Shown piece by piece: positions 1 through 7,047 of a DNA stretch of 17,347 bases. Origin of the DNA: Candidatus Bathyarchaeota archaeon. GTDB lineage: Archaea; Thermoproteota; Bathyarchaeia; 40CM-2-53-6; FEN-987. The position numbers were made by a program, and so were the translations under genes. The notes beneath the pieces were generated by a model, which had not been told where the DNA came from, searched no databases, and was given only the letters and a program-made list of their open reading frames with translations. Location: the NCBI GenBank assembly GCA_022865625.1, contig JALHTB010000137.1, positions 1 through 17,347 of the forward strand, given 5' to 3'. The stretch's first letter is position 1; every line of letters begins with the position of its first letter.

Positions 1-666
1 AAGGCCAAAGCCAGGCCTGATCAGCTGGCTGGAATGGCCAGGTATGGGATGGCAGTCAAGCGAAGATTGGGAGTGTCTGTCCCGGACATGCGAAAGATGG
101 CGAAAGAGCTTGGAAAGGACCACAGACTTGCCATCGAGTTGTGGAGGACAGGCATACCTGAATCAAGGATCGTGGCAGCAATGATCGACGAGCCTGGGAA
201 GCTGTCAGAGGAACAGATGGAGGATTGGGTGAAGGACATTGACTCTTGGGATGTCTGCGACCAGGTCTGCATGAACCTCTTCGAGAAGACTCCCCTCGCC
301 TGGAAGAAGATCCACGACTGGTCAAAGCGCGAAGAAGAGTTCGTCAAGAGGACAGCTTTCGCGCTGATAGCCTGCTTGGCATGGCATGACAAGGACGCGG
401 AAGACGAGAAGTTCATCAAACTATTTCCAGTGATAAAACGCGAAGCCACAGATGAACGGGATCTGGTTAGGAAGGCTGTCAACTGGGCACTGAGGAACAT
501 CGGAAAAAGGAATCCGAGCCTGAACAAGGCCGCCATAAGGACTGCTAAAGAGATCCTCTCAATTGATTCTAAGGCTGCCCGCTGGATCGCCTCTGATGCA
601 GTCAGGGAACTTGAGAGTGAAGCTGTCAAGAGAAGGCTGAGACGCGCTAGGCAGATTGGCCCATGA
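1..666 (+). CDS. DNA alkylation repair protein, AlkD-like (5' end outside window)
   Basis: Probably an AlkD-type HEAT-like-repeat DNA glycosylase that removes alkylated bases (COG4912 family). The reading frame is open to base 1 (221 in-window codons), and the residues before the first ATG at 34 fit the family, so the true start lies upstream and ATG 34 is internal. Visible family marks are a GVSVPDMRKMAKELG segment, the DSWDVCD segment carrying the conserved W and D of the AlkD pocket, and a KAVNWALRNIGK helix near the end, typical of AlkD. The protein is rich in charged helices and has no membrane segment or signal peptide. The stop at 664-666 overlaps the 3' end of the convergent ureohydrolase by 20 bases. 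Known for the family: repair of N3- and N7-alkylpurines. Inferred here: the same role. Confidence in the family is good; substrate is unproven. Confidence 0.85.
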   Translation, partial: KAKARPDQLAGMARYGMAVKRRLGVSVPDMRKMAKELGKDHRLAIELWRTGIPESRIVAAMIDEPGKLSEEQMEDWVKDIDSWDVCDQVCMNLFEKTPLAWKKIHDWSKREEEFVKRTAFALIACLAWHDKDAEDEKFIKLFPVIKREATDERDLVRKAVNWALRNIGKRNPSLNKAAIRTAKEILSIDSKAARWIASDAVRELESEAVKRRLRRARQIGP

Positions 667-1303
667 TCCCCATCATTTCCTTGATCAGAATTGCTGAAGT
701 GAACGCTGTCGTTCGCGCGTCCGAATCGAATTCCGGAGCGTACTCGACGACATCGGCAGCCACAATTCTCAACCCGGCGATACCGTGCATTATCTCAAGC
801 ACTTGTCTTGTGGTGAGACCGCCGGGCTGTGGATTTGCTACGCCCGGCGCGTATGCTGGATCCAAGCAGTCCAAGTCAAACGATAGATAGACCAACTCGT
901 CCCTCAGAAACGACCTTACTGAGAAAGAAACAGCCTCACATCCCTGCGCATATACGTCATGAGTTGTGTGTGCGGTCAGTCCGAGCGATGAGATCCTTTG
1001 ATCCTGTTCTCTGGTAGAGGCTCTGATCCCAACATAACAGACTTTTCCCGACTCGCGTTCTTTTCTTTCGAGGATTCTGGAAACCACTGTGGCATGAGAA
1101 TTGGGATTTCCTTCGTAGCTCTCATACAGGTCTGGGTGGGCATCAAGGTAGAGCAAAGACAATGCATGCCCGGATCCTTCTTGCACGAAATCGAAACAAG
1201 GATAGGTGATAAAATGGTCACCTCCGAGGAAAAGGATATTTGATAAGTAAGGAAACGGTAACGGAACTCGGTGTAGGACGATTGTCGGCGACCGCCAAGA
1301 CAC
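647..1303 (-). pseudogene. Agmatinase/arginase-family ureohydrolase, N-terminally truncated
   Basis: Ureohydrolase fold (agmatinase, arginase, guanidinobutyrase). Every catalytic signature is present: GGDH (H30), DAHPD (D54, H56, D58) and SFDLDCLDP (D143, D145), the six usual ligands of the two-metal site, plus DVVEYAP near the C-terminus. The protein is only 218 residues, whereas relatives are about 290-310 with GGDH near residue 125, so roughly 95 N-terminal residues are missing. The reading frame runs into the 5' end of the KaiC-like gene on the other strand. Residues 1-22 do not look like family sequence, so the homologous part probably begins near base 1240. This is either a decayed gene with an intact C-terminal part or an assembly join. 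The GTG at 1301-1303 is the longest possible start and is not convincing. If expressed, activity is doubtful because the missing part helps form the subunit core. Confidence 0.75.
1207..1215 (+). promoter_or_regulatory. Possible TATA box for the KaiC-like gene
   Basis: The A/T-rich word TGATAAAAT is centred about 29 bases before the TTG start at 1240, the usual archaeal TATA-to-start distance for a leaderless or nearly leaderless transcript. A purine-rich GAGGAAAAGG (1226-1235) lies between box and start and could instead act as a ribosome binding site. Both elements sit inside the antisense of the ureohydrolase GGDH region. Assigned by eye only. Confidence 0.35.
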
Positions 1304-2025
1304 TGACTGGCGTGCCTGGCTTAGATGAGATCTTAGGCGGAGGAATACCTCGAGGAAGAGTCGTACTCGTGGTTGGAGGCCCAGGAGCAGGCAAGACTAT
1401 ACTTGGCACGCAATTCCTCGTGAACGGCATCAAGACCTATGGCGAGAACTCAGCATTTGTGAGCCTAGACGAGAACAAGCAACACTACCACTCAGAGATG
1501 GAAAAGTTCAGCTGGGATATCGCCAAACTGGAGAAAGACGGAAAGTTCGCTTTCGTTGACGCCTCCCCTATTCGTAGTATTCCCGGAGAAGTGAAGATAG
1601 GAAAGATGACTATCGGAAAGAGAGACTTCTCGCTAATCAGCCTGATCGAAGGCATCAAGACAAGCGTCAAGGCGATCGACGCTCAGAGGGTAGTCATAGA
1701 CCCGATTGCGGGCCTGATCTTCCAGTTTCCCGACGTGGTGCAGAGAAGAAACGCAGTTCTGGACCTGATTGAGGCACTGGTAGAAACCGGGGGAACATGT
1801 ATTCTAACAACTGAGCTAAGAGCACCAGGGCTTGAAAGACCGGTTCAGCTGGAGGAATACGTGGCTCACGGAGTCATCATACTCCAAACGGTGCAGGTAG
1901 GCCGAGCCATGACTCGGTCAATACAAGTCGAGAAAATGCGCGAAGCAGCAATCGACATGCAACCAAGACCATACAGAATCACCTCATCTGGGATTGAAGT
2001 ATTCCCGAAGGAGAGTATCTACTGA
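1240..2025 (+). CDS. KaiC-like RecA-superfamily ATPase (single domain)
   Basis: A 261-residue single-KaiC-domain ATPase (COG0467). After a 22-residue lead the protein enters the standard family opening TGVPGLDEILGGGIPRG. Walker A is GGPGAGKT (residues 46-53), Walker B is VVIDP (151-155), and the C-terminal part has the usual EEYVAHGVIIL and RPYRITSSGIEVFP strands. There is no second KaiC domain, no membrane segment and no fused sensor domain. The start is TTG at 1240; it has a GAGGA 9 bases upstream and a TATA-like word at 1207-1215. Such single-domain proteins are abundant in archaea and are thought to act in signalling or regulation, but few have a known partner. Its 5' end overlaps the truncated ureohydrolase head-to-head by 64 bases, which suggests the gene landed here by rearrangement. 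Fold assignment is secure; function is not. Confidence 0.9.
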   Translation: MISKETVTELGVGRLSATAKTLTGVPGLDEILGGGIPRGRVVLVVGGPGAGKTILGTQFLVNGIKTYGENSAFVSLDENKQHYHSEMEKFSWDIAKLEKDGKFAFVDASPIRSIPGEVKIGKMTIGKRDFSLISLIEGIKTSVKAIDAQRVVIDPIAGLIFQFPDVVQRRNAVLDLIEALVETGGTCILTTELRAPGLERPVQLEEYVAHGVIILQTVQVGRAMTRSIQVEKMREAAIDMQPRPYRITSSGIEVFPKESIY

Positions 2026-2156
2026 GCGCTATTCTTCACGGACTTTGCTCCAGACTCGATAGACAAAGAAAGCGGATAGGAATGGGAAAGAGTGCAGCAT
2101 CAAGGAATACCATACGGACTTGCCGAAACGAGAATGACGCCGGGCAAGGATGCGAC

Positions 2157-2167
2157 TGATAAATACC
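2157..2167 (+). promoter_or_regulatory. Likely TATA box for the coiled-coil protein gene
   Basis: TGATAAATACC is centred about 28 bases upstream of ATG 2190. An in-frame TGA at 2157-2159 means ATG 2190 is the first available start in this frame. There is no clear Shine-Dalgarno sequence, so a leaderless transcript fits well. The distance and composition match archaeal promoters; not experimentally known. Confidence 0.5.
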
Positions 2168-2189
2168 CTCAGAGTGCAGAAATGGACCC

Positions 2190-3086
2190 ATGGGATACCA
2201 GCAAAGGGCACGTACGCCAAGGGATTTCGGTAGACGACCGGGAAGGACTACGTCCAAGGCGAAGTCAGGAAAGCGGCGAGAAGAGAGCGGTGCTTATCGA
2301 TCTGAAGAGGAGCATGTTCTGACCCTTGAGAAGGTTGTCGATAGAACAGTTAACAGCCTGACCCGCCTCGGAAGTCAGAGATTCGGAGTCCCTCCGTTCT
2401 ACGGGCATTTTGACCGTTGGCTAGTCAACCTGCAAACCATCATGAGCGAGTTTCAGACGAGCCCTACGATCCATGTGGACGACCAGTTCACGAAGGACTG
2501 TTCCCAGGTACTCTCAGACATTGAAGTCGCTCTGAAGGAAAGGAGACTCAAAGAAGCCTCACGTGAAGAGGCGATTCGAAAGAACAGCCAAGACCTGCTG
2601 GAAGCCAAGAGCTTGCTGGCGCAGACCGAACGAGAATATGCCACCAGAACGAAGGAAATCGAAGCCAAGAAGGAACTTGCCATCAAACCTGTGGCTGGCA
2701 CTGTCGGAAAACTCAGAGAGGAGCTAAACCGCATGGCCAGAATGAGAGCAGGGTTCCTTAGGAGCATTTCCAAGAAAACCAAAGCGCAAAAGGAGGCCGA
2801 AACCAGTCAAAGACTCAACTCAACAAAGAGCGAGCTCGCAAAGATCAAGCAGTCTTTCGTGTCTGAGCAGGAGAAGCTGCGGAAGGAATACAAGGAAAGA
2901 AAACAACGAATCCTCGAACAGATCGCGAACCAACAGAAGAACATCGAGATCTTGGAAGCAGGCTCAGAAATCGACGACGCGGTTGATATTCGACGTGCCG
3001 CCTGCGATGCCCTCGTGAACGACGTGAACTCACTGCTGCAACGGAGCGGACAAGCTTCGGAGACCACAAATCCTCCCGAACAATAG
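2190..3086 (+). CDS. Conserved archaeal coiled-coil protein of unknown function
   Basis: A 298-residue soluble protein in three parts. Residues 1-42 are basic and low in hydrophobics. Residues 44-112 form a compact conserved-looking head containing GVPPFYGHFDRWLVNLQ and VDDQFTKDCSQ. Residues about 113-260 are a long heptad-patterned, Lys/Glu/Arg-rich coiled coil. The tail (to 298) ends in a short polar stretch. No enzyme motif, cysteine cluster, signal peptide or membrane segment is visible. The head resembles, from memory, uncharacterised proteins of Thaumarchaeota and Bathyarchaeia, which is the main lineage hint here. The start is set by the upstream in-frame stop and the TATA box; a start after the basic leader is not available as ATG/GTG/TTG. 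A structural or scaffolding role is only a guess. Confidence 0.75.
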   Translation: MGYQQRARTPRDFGRRPGRTTSKAKSGKRREESGAYRSEEEHVLTLEKVVDRTVNSLTRLGSQRFGVPPFYGHFDRWLVNLQTIMSEFQTSPTIHVDDQFTKDCSQVLSDIEVALKERRLKEASREEAIRKNSQDLLEAKSLLAQTEREYATRTKEIEAKKELAIKPVAGTVGKLREELNRMARMRAGFLRSISKKTKAQKEAETSQRLNSTKSELAKIKQSFVSEQEKLRKEYKERKQRILEQIANQQKNIEILEAGSEIDDAVDIRRAACDALVNDVNSLLQRSGQASETTNPPEQ

Positions 3087-3097
3087 CCGGACCTGAA

Positions 3098-3113
3098 GCC
3101 GAATAACGTCGGC
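3098..3113. other. Small inverted repeat upstream of the RDD gene
   Basis: GCCGA (3098-3102) and TCGGC (3109-3113) are complementary with a 6-base loop. It lies 12 bases after the coiled-coil gene stop and just before the TATA-like word of the next gene. It could aid termination or be an operator half-site; at 5 bp it may be chance. Confidence 0.2.
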
Positions 3114-3119
3114 GTAGAC

Positions 3120-3128
3120 TTGATATAG
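3120..3128 (+). promoter_or_regulatory. Possible TATA box for the zinc ribbon-RDD gene
   Basis: TTGATATAG is centred about 41 bases before ATG 3165. It would give a leader of about 15 bases that carries AGAGG (3151-3155), 9 bases from the start, as a plausible ribosome binding site. Confidence 0.35.
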
Positions 3129-3164
3129 TCACAAGGACAATCGCCGGCAGAGAGGCAAGACACA

Positions 3165-3728
3165 ATGCCATACTGTCCGAAATGTGGCAAGGAAATTCCA
3201 AGTGACGCGAAGTTCTGCACAAGTTGCGGCGCCACACTAGGAACTGCAACTCCTGCACCACCGCCGCCATCAGGCTACACTCCACCCAGTCCTCTAGCGG
3301 ATCTGGGGTCACGCATAGTCGCCGGAATCATAGATTACATCATAATCGGCATCATCGCAGCTGTCCTAGCCATCTTTCTGGTTGTGCCATGGGCACTATT
3401 GGGTGGCGGGATGATGCGTGGGTTCGAATGGGGCTGGTTCGGTGGGATGTTTGGGATCATGGGAGTCATGTGGATTCTGTGGCTGGTCTACTTCACCTAC
3501 TTCGAGGGAACCTCTGGCCAGACAATAGGCAAGAAGTTCACCCACATCAGAGTCGTCAAAGATGACGGCACACGATGCGACTTCGTCTCGGCATTCATCA
3601 GAAGTCTGCTGAGAATAGTTGACCATCTGCCGGCCCTGTACATACTCGGAATCATTCTCATAGCGGCCACCGACAAGAGACAGCGCCTGGGCGACATGCT
3701 CGGAAAGACAATCGTGATCAAAGCATAG
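3165..3728 (+). CDS. Zinc ribbon-RDD family membrane protein
   Basis: A 187-residue protein. A short N-terminal zinc ribbon has C4, C7, C18 and C21 (CPKCG...CTSCG). It is followed by a proline-rich linker (about residues 29-42) and an RDD domain (about 43-186). The RDD part shows the conserved R and D in the first helix (GSRIVAGIIDYII), two hydrophobic helical regions around 47-67 and 80-105, the GTSGQTIGKKFTHIRVV turn typical of RDD proteins, and a final helix before DKRQRLGDMLGKTIVI. RDD proteins are small membrane proteins of mostly unknown role; some have been linked to ion or solute transport. The zinc ribbon would face the cytoplasm if the N-terminus is inside. It stands alone with its own likely promoter. 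Domain assignment is firm, function unknown. Confidence 0.88.
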   Translation: MPYCPKCGKEIPSDAKFCTSCGATLGTATPAPPPPSGYTPPSPLADLGSRIVAGIIDYIIIGIIAAVLAIFLVVPWALLGGGMMRGFEWGWFGGMFGIMGVMWILWLVYFTYFEGTSGQTIGKKFTHIRVVKDDGTRCDFVSAFIRSLLRIVDHLPALYILGIILIAATDKRQRLGDMLGKTIVIKA

Positions 3729-3834
3729 AGTAGACGAGCTTTCCTAGGAACCATCAGATCGGGGCCCTGGTACAGGATCACGATCAACAGATTCCCAATC
3801 TATCCCATATTCTTCTCGTGGTATCGTGCAATGG

Positions 3835-3844
3835 AGATACATTA
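3835..3844 (+). promoter_or_regulatory. Possible TATA box for the M24 peptidase
   Basis: AGATACATTA is centred about 32 bases before ATG 3872, consistent with a near-leaderless transcript from that ATG and against use of the earlier GTG at 3818. A purine-rich AAGGAGAG further downstream could also serve as a ribosome binding site. Weak, by-eye evidence. Confidence 0.3.
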
Positions 3845-3871
3845 AGGGAGCAAAGGAGAGCGCTCGACGCT

Positions 3872-4990
3872 ATGCCTGACAGTGGAGACTACCGGATCTA
3901 CAGACCTCGACTTGATAGATGCCAGAAACTGATGTTGGAGAAGGACGTTGATCTCCTATTCCTAGGGCCGGGCCCGAACATGTGTTACCTCAGCGGTTTC
4001 TTGGAGGAACCCGGCGAGCGCCTCCTTTCGCTAATTGTCCCTCAATCAGGCGACCCGTTGTTCATTGTTCCTGAGCTGTATGAACAACAGGTCAGATCGT
4101 CCAGTTGGATCAAGAACATCATCTCCTGGAAGGACTCTCAAGACCCGAAGACTGTCCTGTCAAAGACAATGAGGCAGATACTGACCAAACGTCCAACGAT
4201 CGCCGTCGACGGCCGGATGTGGTCGCACTTTCTTCTCATGCTCCTTTCGGTTGCCCCTGACGCGCTATACCGAGATGCAGCGTCAGTGATGACTGAGTTG
4301 CGGATCAGGAAGACCTCTCAGGAGATTGAATTGCTGGAGAAGTCAGCCGAGATCGCTGACGCCGCCTTCCTCGAAACACTCAACGAGTGTAGGCAAGGAA
4401 CTAGCGAGCATCAGATAGCTGCAAAGATCGTGTATGAGCTTAGAAGGCTAGGTGCAGACGGGATAGCCTTCGAGCCTGTGGCGTCCTCTGGGCCGAATGC
4501 CGCTCTTCCACACTACAGGTCAGGCGAAAGGAAACTGGAGAAAGGCGATCTCGTGGTTCTTGACTTCGGATGCCTCTACAGAGGCTACAACTCGGATATC
4601 ACGCGAACCGTTGCGATAGGCAACTGTGATGCTGAGAAGCAGAAAGTCTACTCGATCGTCCGCTCTGCTCAGGAAGAGGCCTGCCAAAGGGCGCTCCAAG
4701 GGATGGAGGCGCAGAGCGTTGACGGAATCGCACGAGGACTCATTGAAGCCGCTGGCTACGGTCAGTTCTTCATTCACCGTACGGGACATGGAATTGGACT
4801 GGAGATCCACGAAGAACCATACATCGTTGCCGGCAACTCAAAGAAGCTTGCCGAAGGCATGACATTTAGTGTGGAGCCCGGCATCTACATTCACGGGCAG
4901 TACGGAGTTCGAATAGAGGATATCGTCGTCATGGAAGCCGGGAGAGCACGCAGATTGAACAAGTCCAGCCGGGAACTCATGATTCTCTAA
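3872..4990 (+). CDS. Xaa-Pro aminopeptidase/dipeptidase (peptidase family M24)
   Basis: A cytosolic two-metal peptidase that cleaves Xaa-Pro bonds at peptide N-termini. An N-terminal creatinase-like domain (residues about 8-140) precedes the pita-bread catalytic domain. Counting from ATG 3872 (372 residues), all five metal ligands are visible: D231 in VLDFG, D242 in YNSDITR, H306 in RTGHGIGL, E335 in SVEPGIY and E349 in VRIEDIV. The frame is open back to a GTG at 3818, which would add 18 residues. I prefer 3872 because homologs begin with YxxRLDRxxxLM at about this place, and because of the TATA-like and purine-rich words just ahead. Peptidase versus prolidase specificity cannot be decided from sequence. 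Its 3' end converges on the hydrogenase operon, 47 bases away. Confidence 0.9.
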   Translation: MPDSGDYRIYRPRLDRCQKLMLEKDVDLLFLGPGPNMCYLSGFLEEPGERLLSLIVPQSGDPLFIVPELYEQQVRSSSWIKNIISWKDSQDPKTVLSKTMRQILTKRPTIAVDGRMWSHFLLMLLSVAPDALYRDAASVMTELRIRKTSQEIELLEKSAEIADAAFLETLNECRQGTSEHQIAAKIVYELRRLGADGIAFEPVASSGPNAALPHYRSGERKLEKGDLVVLDFGCLYRGYNSDITRTVAIGNCDAEKQKVYSIVRSAQEEACQRALQGMEAQSVDGIARGLIEAAGYGQFFIHRTGHGIGLEIHEEPYIVAGNSKKLAEGMTFSVEPGIYIHGQYGVRIEDIVVMEAGRARRLNKSSRELMIL

Positions 4991-5037
4991 CGAGACCGTC
5001 AAACAGAGTTCCATGAAACCAGAATACCAATAGAGAA

Positions 5038-5520
5038 CTAGACTTTCCTCTGAGCTGACGCTTGCTGAATCTCCGTCGCCAGAAGCTCAGCTAGCTTTGA
5101 GGCTGCTTCTCGAACAGGCGCGCTCATGCTCTCTCCAAAAGAATAGTCCGCTTTGATGTCGATTGTGAAGATGCGTATCTTCTCGGGAATCCTTTGAGGC
5201 TCGAGCTCTCTGTAGAGTTCAAGTGCAGTCACGAAGTTTGTACCGTGAGGGGATGAAGCATGCAGGGTATCTTCGAACCGGTCTGGGGAGAATTCGCGAA
5301 TTCGTCCAGGCTCAATGTCTTGTGTGGCGTAGGAGTCCACAATGTACACTTCCTCGTGGCCCAAGATCTCCTCAACCAGTTTGAGTCCGCCCACACCGAG
5401 TTCCTTTACTTCTAGGTCGGCCTGCGATCGAAATCTGTCTTTGACCATTCTCGCGACATGGATCCCGACACCATCATCTCCCATTATTGGATTGCCTATG
5501 CCGAGGACCAGTATCTTCAC
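5038..5520 (-). CDS. Hydrogenase maturation endopeptidase (family M52, HycI/HyaD type)
   Basis: A nickel-dependent processing protease of about 160 residues, the usual length. Signatures are GIGNPIMGDDGVG at the N-terminus, VDSYA after the second strand and SPHGTNF around the third metal position; the acidic residues and the His are the expected nickel contacts. It recognises nickel-loaded large subunit and cuts the C-terminal tail after the DPCxxCxxH motif. It is the last gene of the hdr-mvh cluster, 66 bases after the mvhA stop and on the same strand, so MvhA is its obvious substrate. A GTG at 5520 is chosen because GGAG lies 9 bases upstream; a TTG at 5526 would add two residues but leaves only 3 bases after that motif. 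Convergent with the M24 peptidase. Confidence 0.9.
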   Translation of the reverse strand: MKILVLGIGNPIMGDDGVGIHVARMVKDRFRSQADLEVKELGVGGLKLVEEILGHEEVYIVDSYATQDIEPGRIREFSPDRFEDTLHASSPHGTNFVTALELYRELEPQRIPEKIRIFTIDIKADYSFGESMSAPVREAASKLAELLATEIQQASAQRKV

Positions 5521-5586
5521 TGACAATAGCTCCGATGGTTGTACTGAATGACCTATTTCGGAGTTGTCTACTGGATGGCAGATGAT

Positions 5587-7047
5587 CTAAGGTCTTCTTA
5601 GACTGTGCAGCAGCATGCGTTGTCTGTTGTAGATGTTGACTTCGAGGGGCATCTGTCCCGGCAGGGTGTGCGTGGCGCAACCTAAGCAGGGATCGTATGC
5701 TCTGAAGGCCATCTCTACCATGTTGAGTAGGCCTTCTGAGACGTTTCCTTTCTTGATGAGGCCCTGCGCTGCCTGCTTGATTGAGATGCTTATCGCTGCG
5801 TGGTTGTTGGTCGTGCCCACGATCAGATTGACCTTCGTCACCAAACCCTTCTCATCAGTCTGGTAGTGATGTGTCAACGTCCCGCGTGGTGCTTCTACAA
5901 TGCCGACGCCTTCGTCAGGTGTTGCCGTTGGTATCATCCGGACGTTCTGGCTTGTGATCTCAGGGTCACGGCTTAGTTCATGCATCCGCTCTGCAGCATA
6001 GAGTAGCTCTACGAGTCGAGCCCAGTGTGTCGCCAGTGTTGCGTGGACAGGTTTGCCGCCAAGAGTTTCGTACATTCTCTTGTACTCGACTTGTGCGAGC
6101 GGGGTAGCCATTCCTTCGGCGACGTTCAGTCGTGAGAGTGGGGTAGCCCTGTAGACGCCGCTGTCTTTGCCTCCGACAAGGCCTTTCCATCCTACCTTCT
6201 TCAGGTATGGGTATTTCAGATACGTCCAAGGTTCGACGTGCTCGGAAAGATGTTGCTGATATTCAGCTGCCCTGTACTTCGCGAATTCATTTCCCTGTGG
6301 GTCAACCACTCTGACCTCACCGTCATAGAAGTTCACGCGATTCTGGTCGTCAACGAGACCCATGTAGTATGTCTGGGTCGTGTAGATATCGCTCCTTATG
6401 AGATTCGCATATTCCTTGTTTCCCAGGACTAGATCGTCGAAGAGTTTCAGCGTGAACTTCGCGAATTCGATCTCCGATTTCGCGATCTCCTCGATCCTAG
6501 CCCTTTCTGTTTCAGAGATTGGTTTGCTGACTCCTCCAGGCAGGCCGCATGTTGGGTGGATCCTTCTTCCTCCGATCATGGCGACAACATCCATGGCGTC
6601 AGAGCGATGTTTGATCACTGAGGCACCGACATCTCTTCCGACCTTGCCAATGACGCCGAGTATGTTGCGTTCCGCTTTCGGCGCATTCGGGCCCATTACA
6701 AAGTCTGGTCCGGCCAGTATGTAGAAGTGAGTTGTGTGGTCAGCCACATAGAATGCGTTGTAGAAGAGCTCTCTCAGTTTCTTTGCAGCGGGTGGCGGAT
6801 CCACATGGAAGACTGCGTCCAGTGCTTTAGTGGATGCCATGTGGTGTGCTTCCGGACAGACTCCGCAGATTCTGCTTGTGATGTCGGGCATTTCCTCGAC
6901 GGGTCTGCCTTCGCAGAATTTCTCGAACCCCCTCAGTTCAGGCACTTGGAAGTATGCGTTCTCCACGTTGCCTTCGTTGTTTAGGAAGATCTCGATCTTC
7001 CCATGGCCTTCAAGTCTGGTAATGGGGTTTATCGTCACGTTGGTCAT
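5587..7047 (-). CDS. mvhA: F420-non-reducing [NiFe] hydrogenase large subunit MvhA
   Basis: Catalytic subunit of a group 3c cytosolic [NiFe] hydrogenase; it oxidises H2 at the Ni-Fe centre. The 486-residue protein has the N-terminal L1 motif RICGVCPEAHH (C61, C64) and the C-terminal L2 motif DPCLGCATH (C454, C457, H460), which together supply the four Ni-Fe cysteines. A 26-residue tail follows H460, so the gene encodes the unprocessed precursor, and the matching endopeptidase gene follows directly. The ATG overlaps the mvhG stop by 4 bases (ATGA), implying translational coupling. The tail and the neighbours (MvhD, HdrA) separate this from F420-reducing FrhA and from membrane-bound Ech/Mbh types. 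No residue normally needed for activity appears missing. High confidence. Confidence 0.96.
   Translation of the reverse strand: MTNVTINPITRLEGHGKIEIFLNNEGNVENAYFQVPELRGFEKFCEGRPVEEMPDITSRICGVCPEAHHMASTKALDAVFHVDPPPAAKKLRELFYNAFYVADHTTHFYILAGPDFVMGPNAPKAERNILGVIGKVGRDVGASVIKHRSDAMDVVAMIGGRRIHPTCGLPGGVSKPISETERARIEEIAKSEIEFAKFTLKLFDDLVLGNKEYANLIRSDIYTTQTYYMGLVDDQNRVNFYDGEVRVVDPQGNEFAKYRAAEYQQHLSEHVEPWTYLKYPYLKKVGWKGLVGGKDSGVYRATPLSRLNVAEGMATPLAQVEYKRMYETLGGKPVHATLATHWARLVELLYAAERMHELSRDPEITSQNVRMIPTATPDEGVGIVEAPRGTLTHHYQTDEKGLVTKVNLIVGTTNNHAAISISIKQAAQGLIKKGNVSEGLLNMVEMAFRAYDPCLGCATHTLPGQMPLEVNIYNRQRMLLHSLRRP

Noticed and set aside
34..666. Full-length AlkD gene starting at ATG 34
   Set aside because: The frame is open to base 1 with family-like residues before the ATG, so the gene is cut by the window edge.
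2092..2322. A 76-codon + strand frame overlapping the start of the coiled-coil gene
   Set aside because: It ends early, shows no motif and competes with a frame that continues into a clear coiled-coil protein with its own TATA box.
4991..5037. Terminator between the convergent M24 peptidase and hydrogenase maturase genes
   Set aside because: The 47-base gap has only moderately T-rich stretches and no clear stem; not enough to call.
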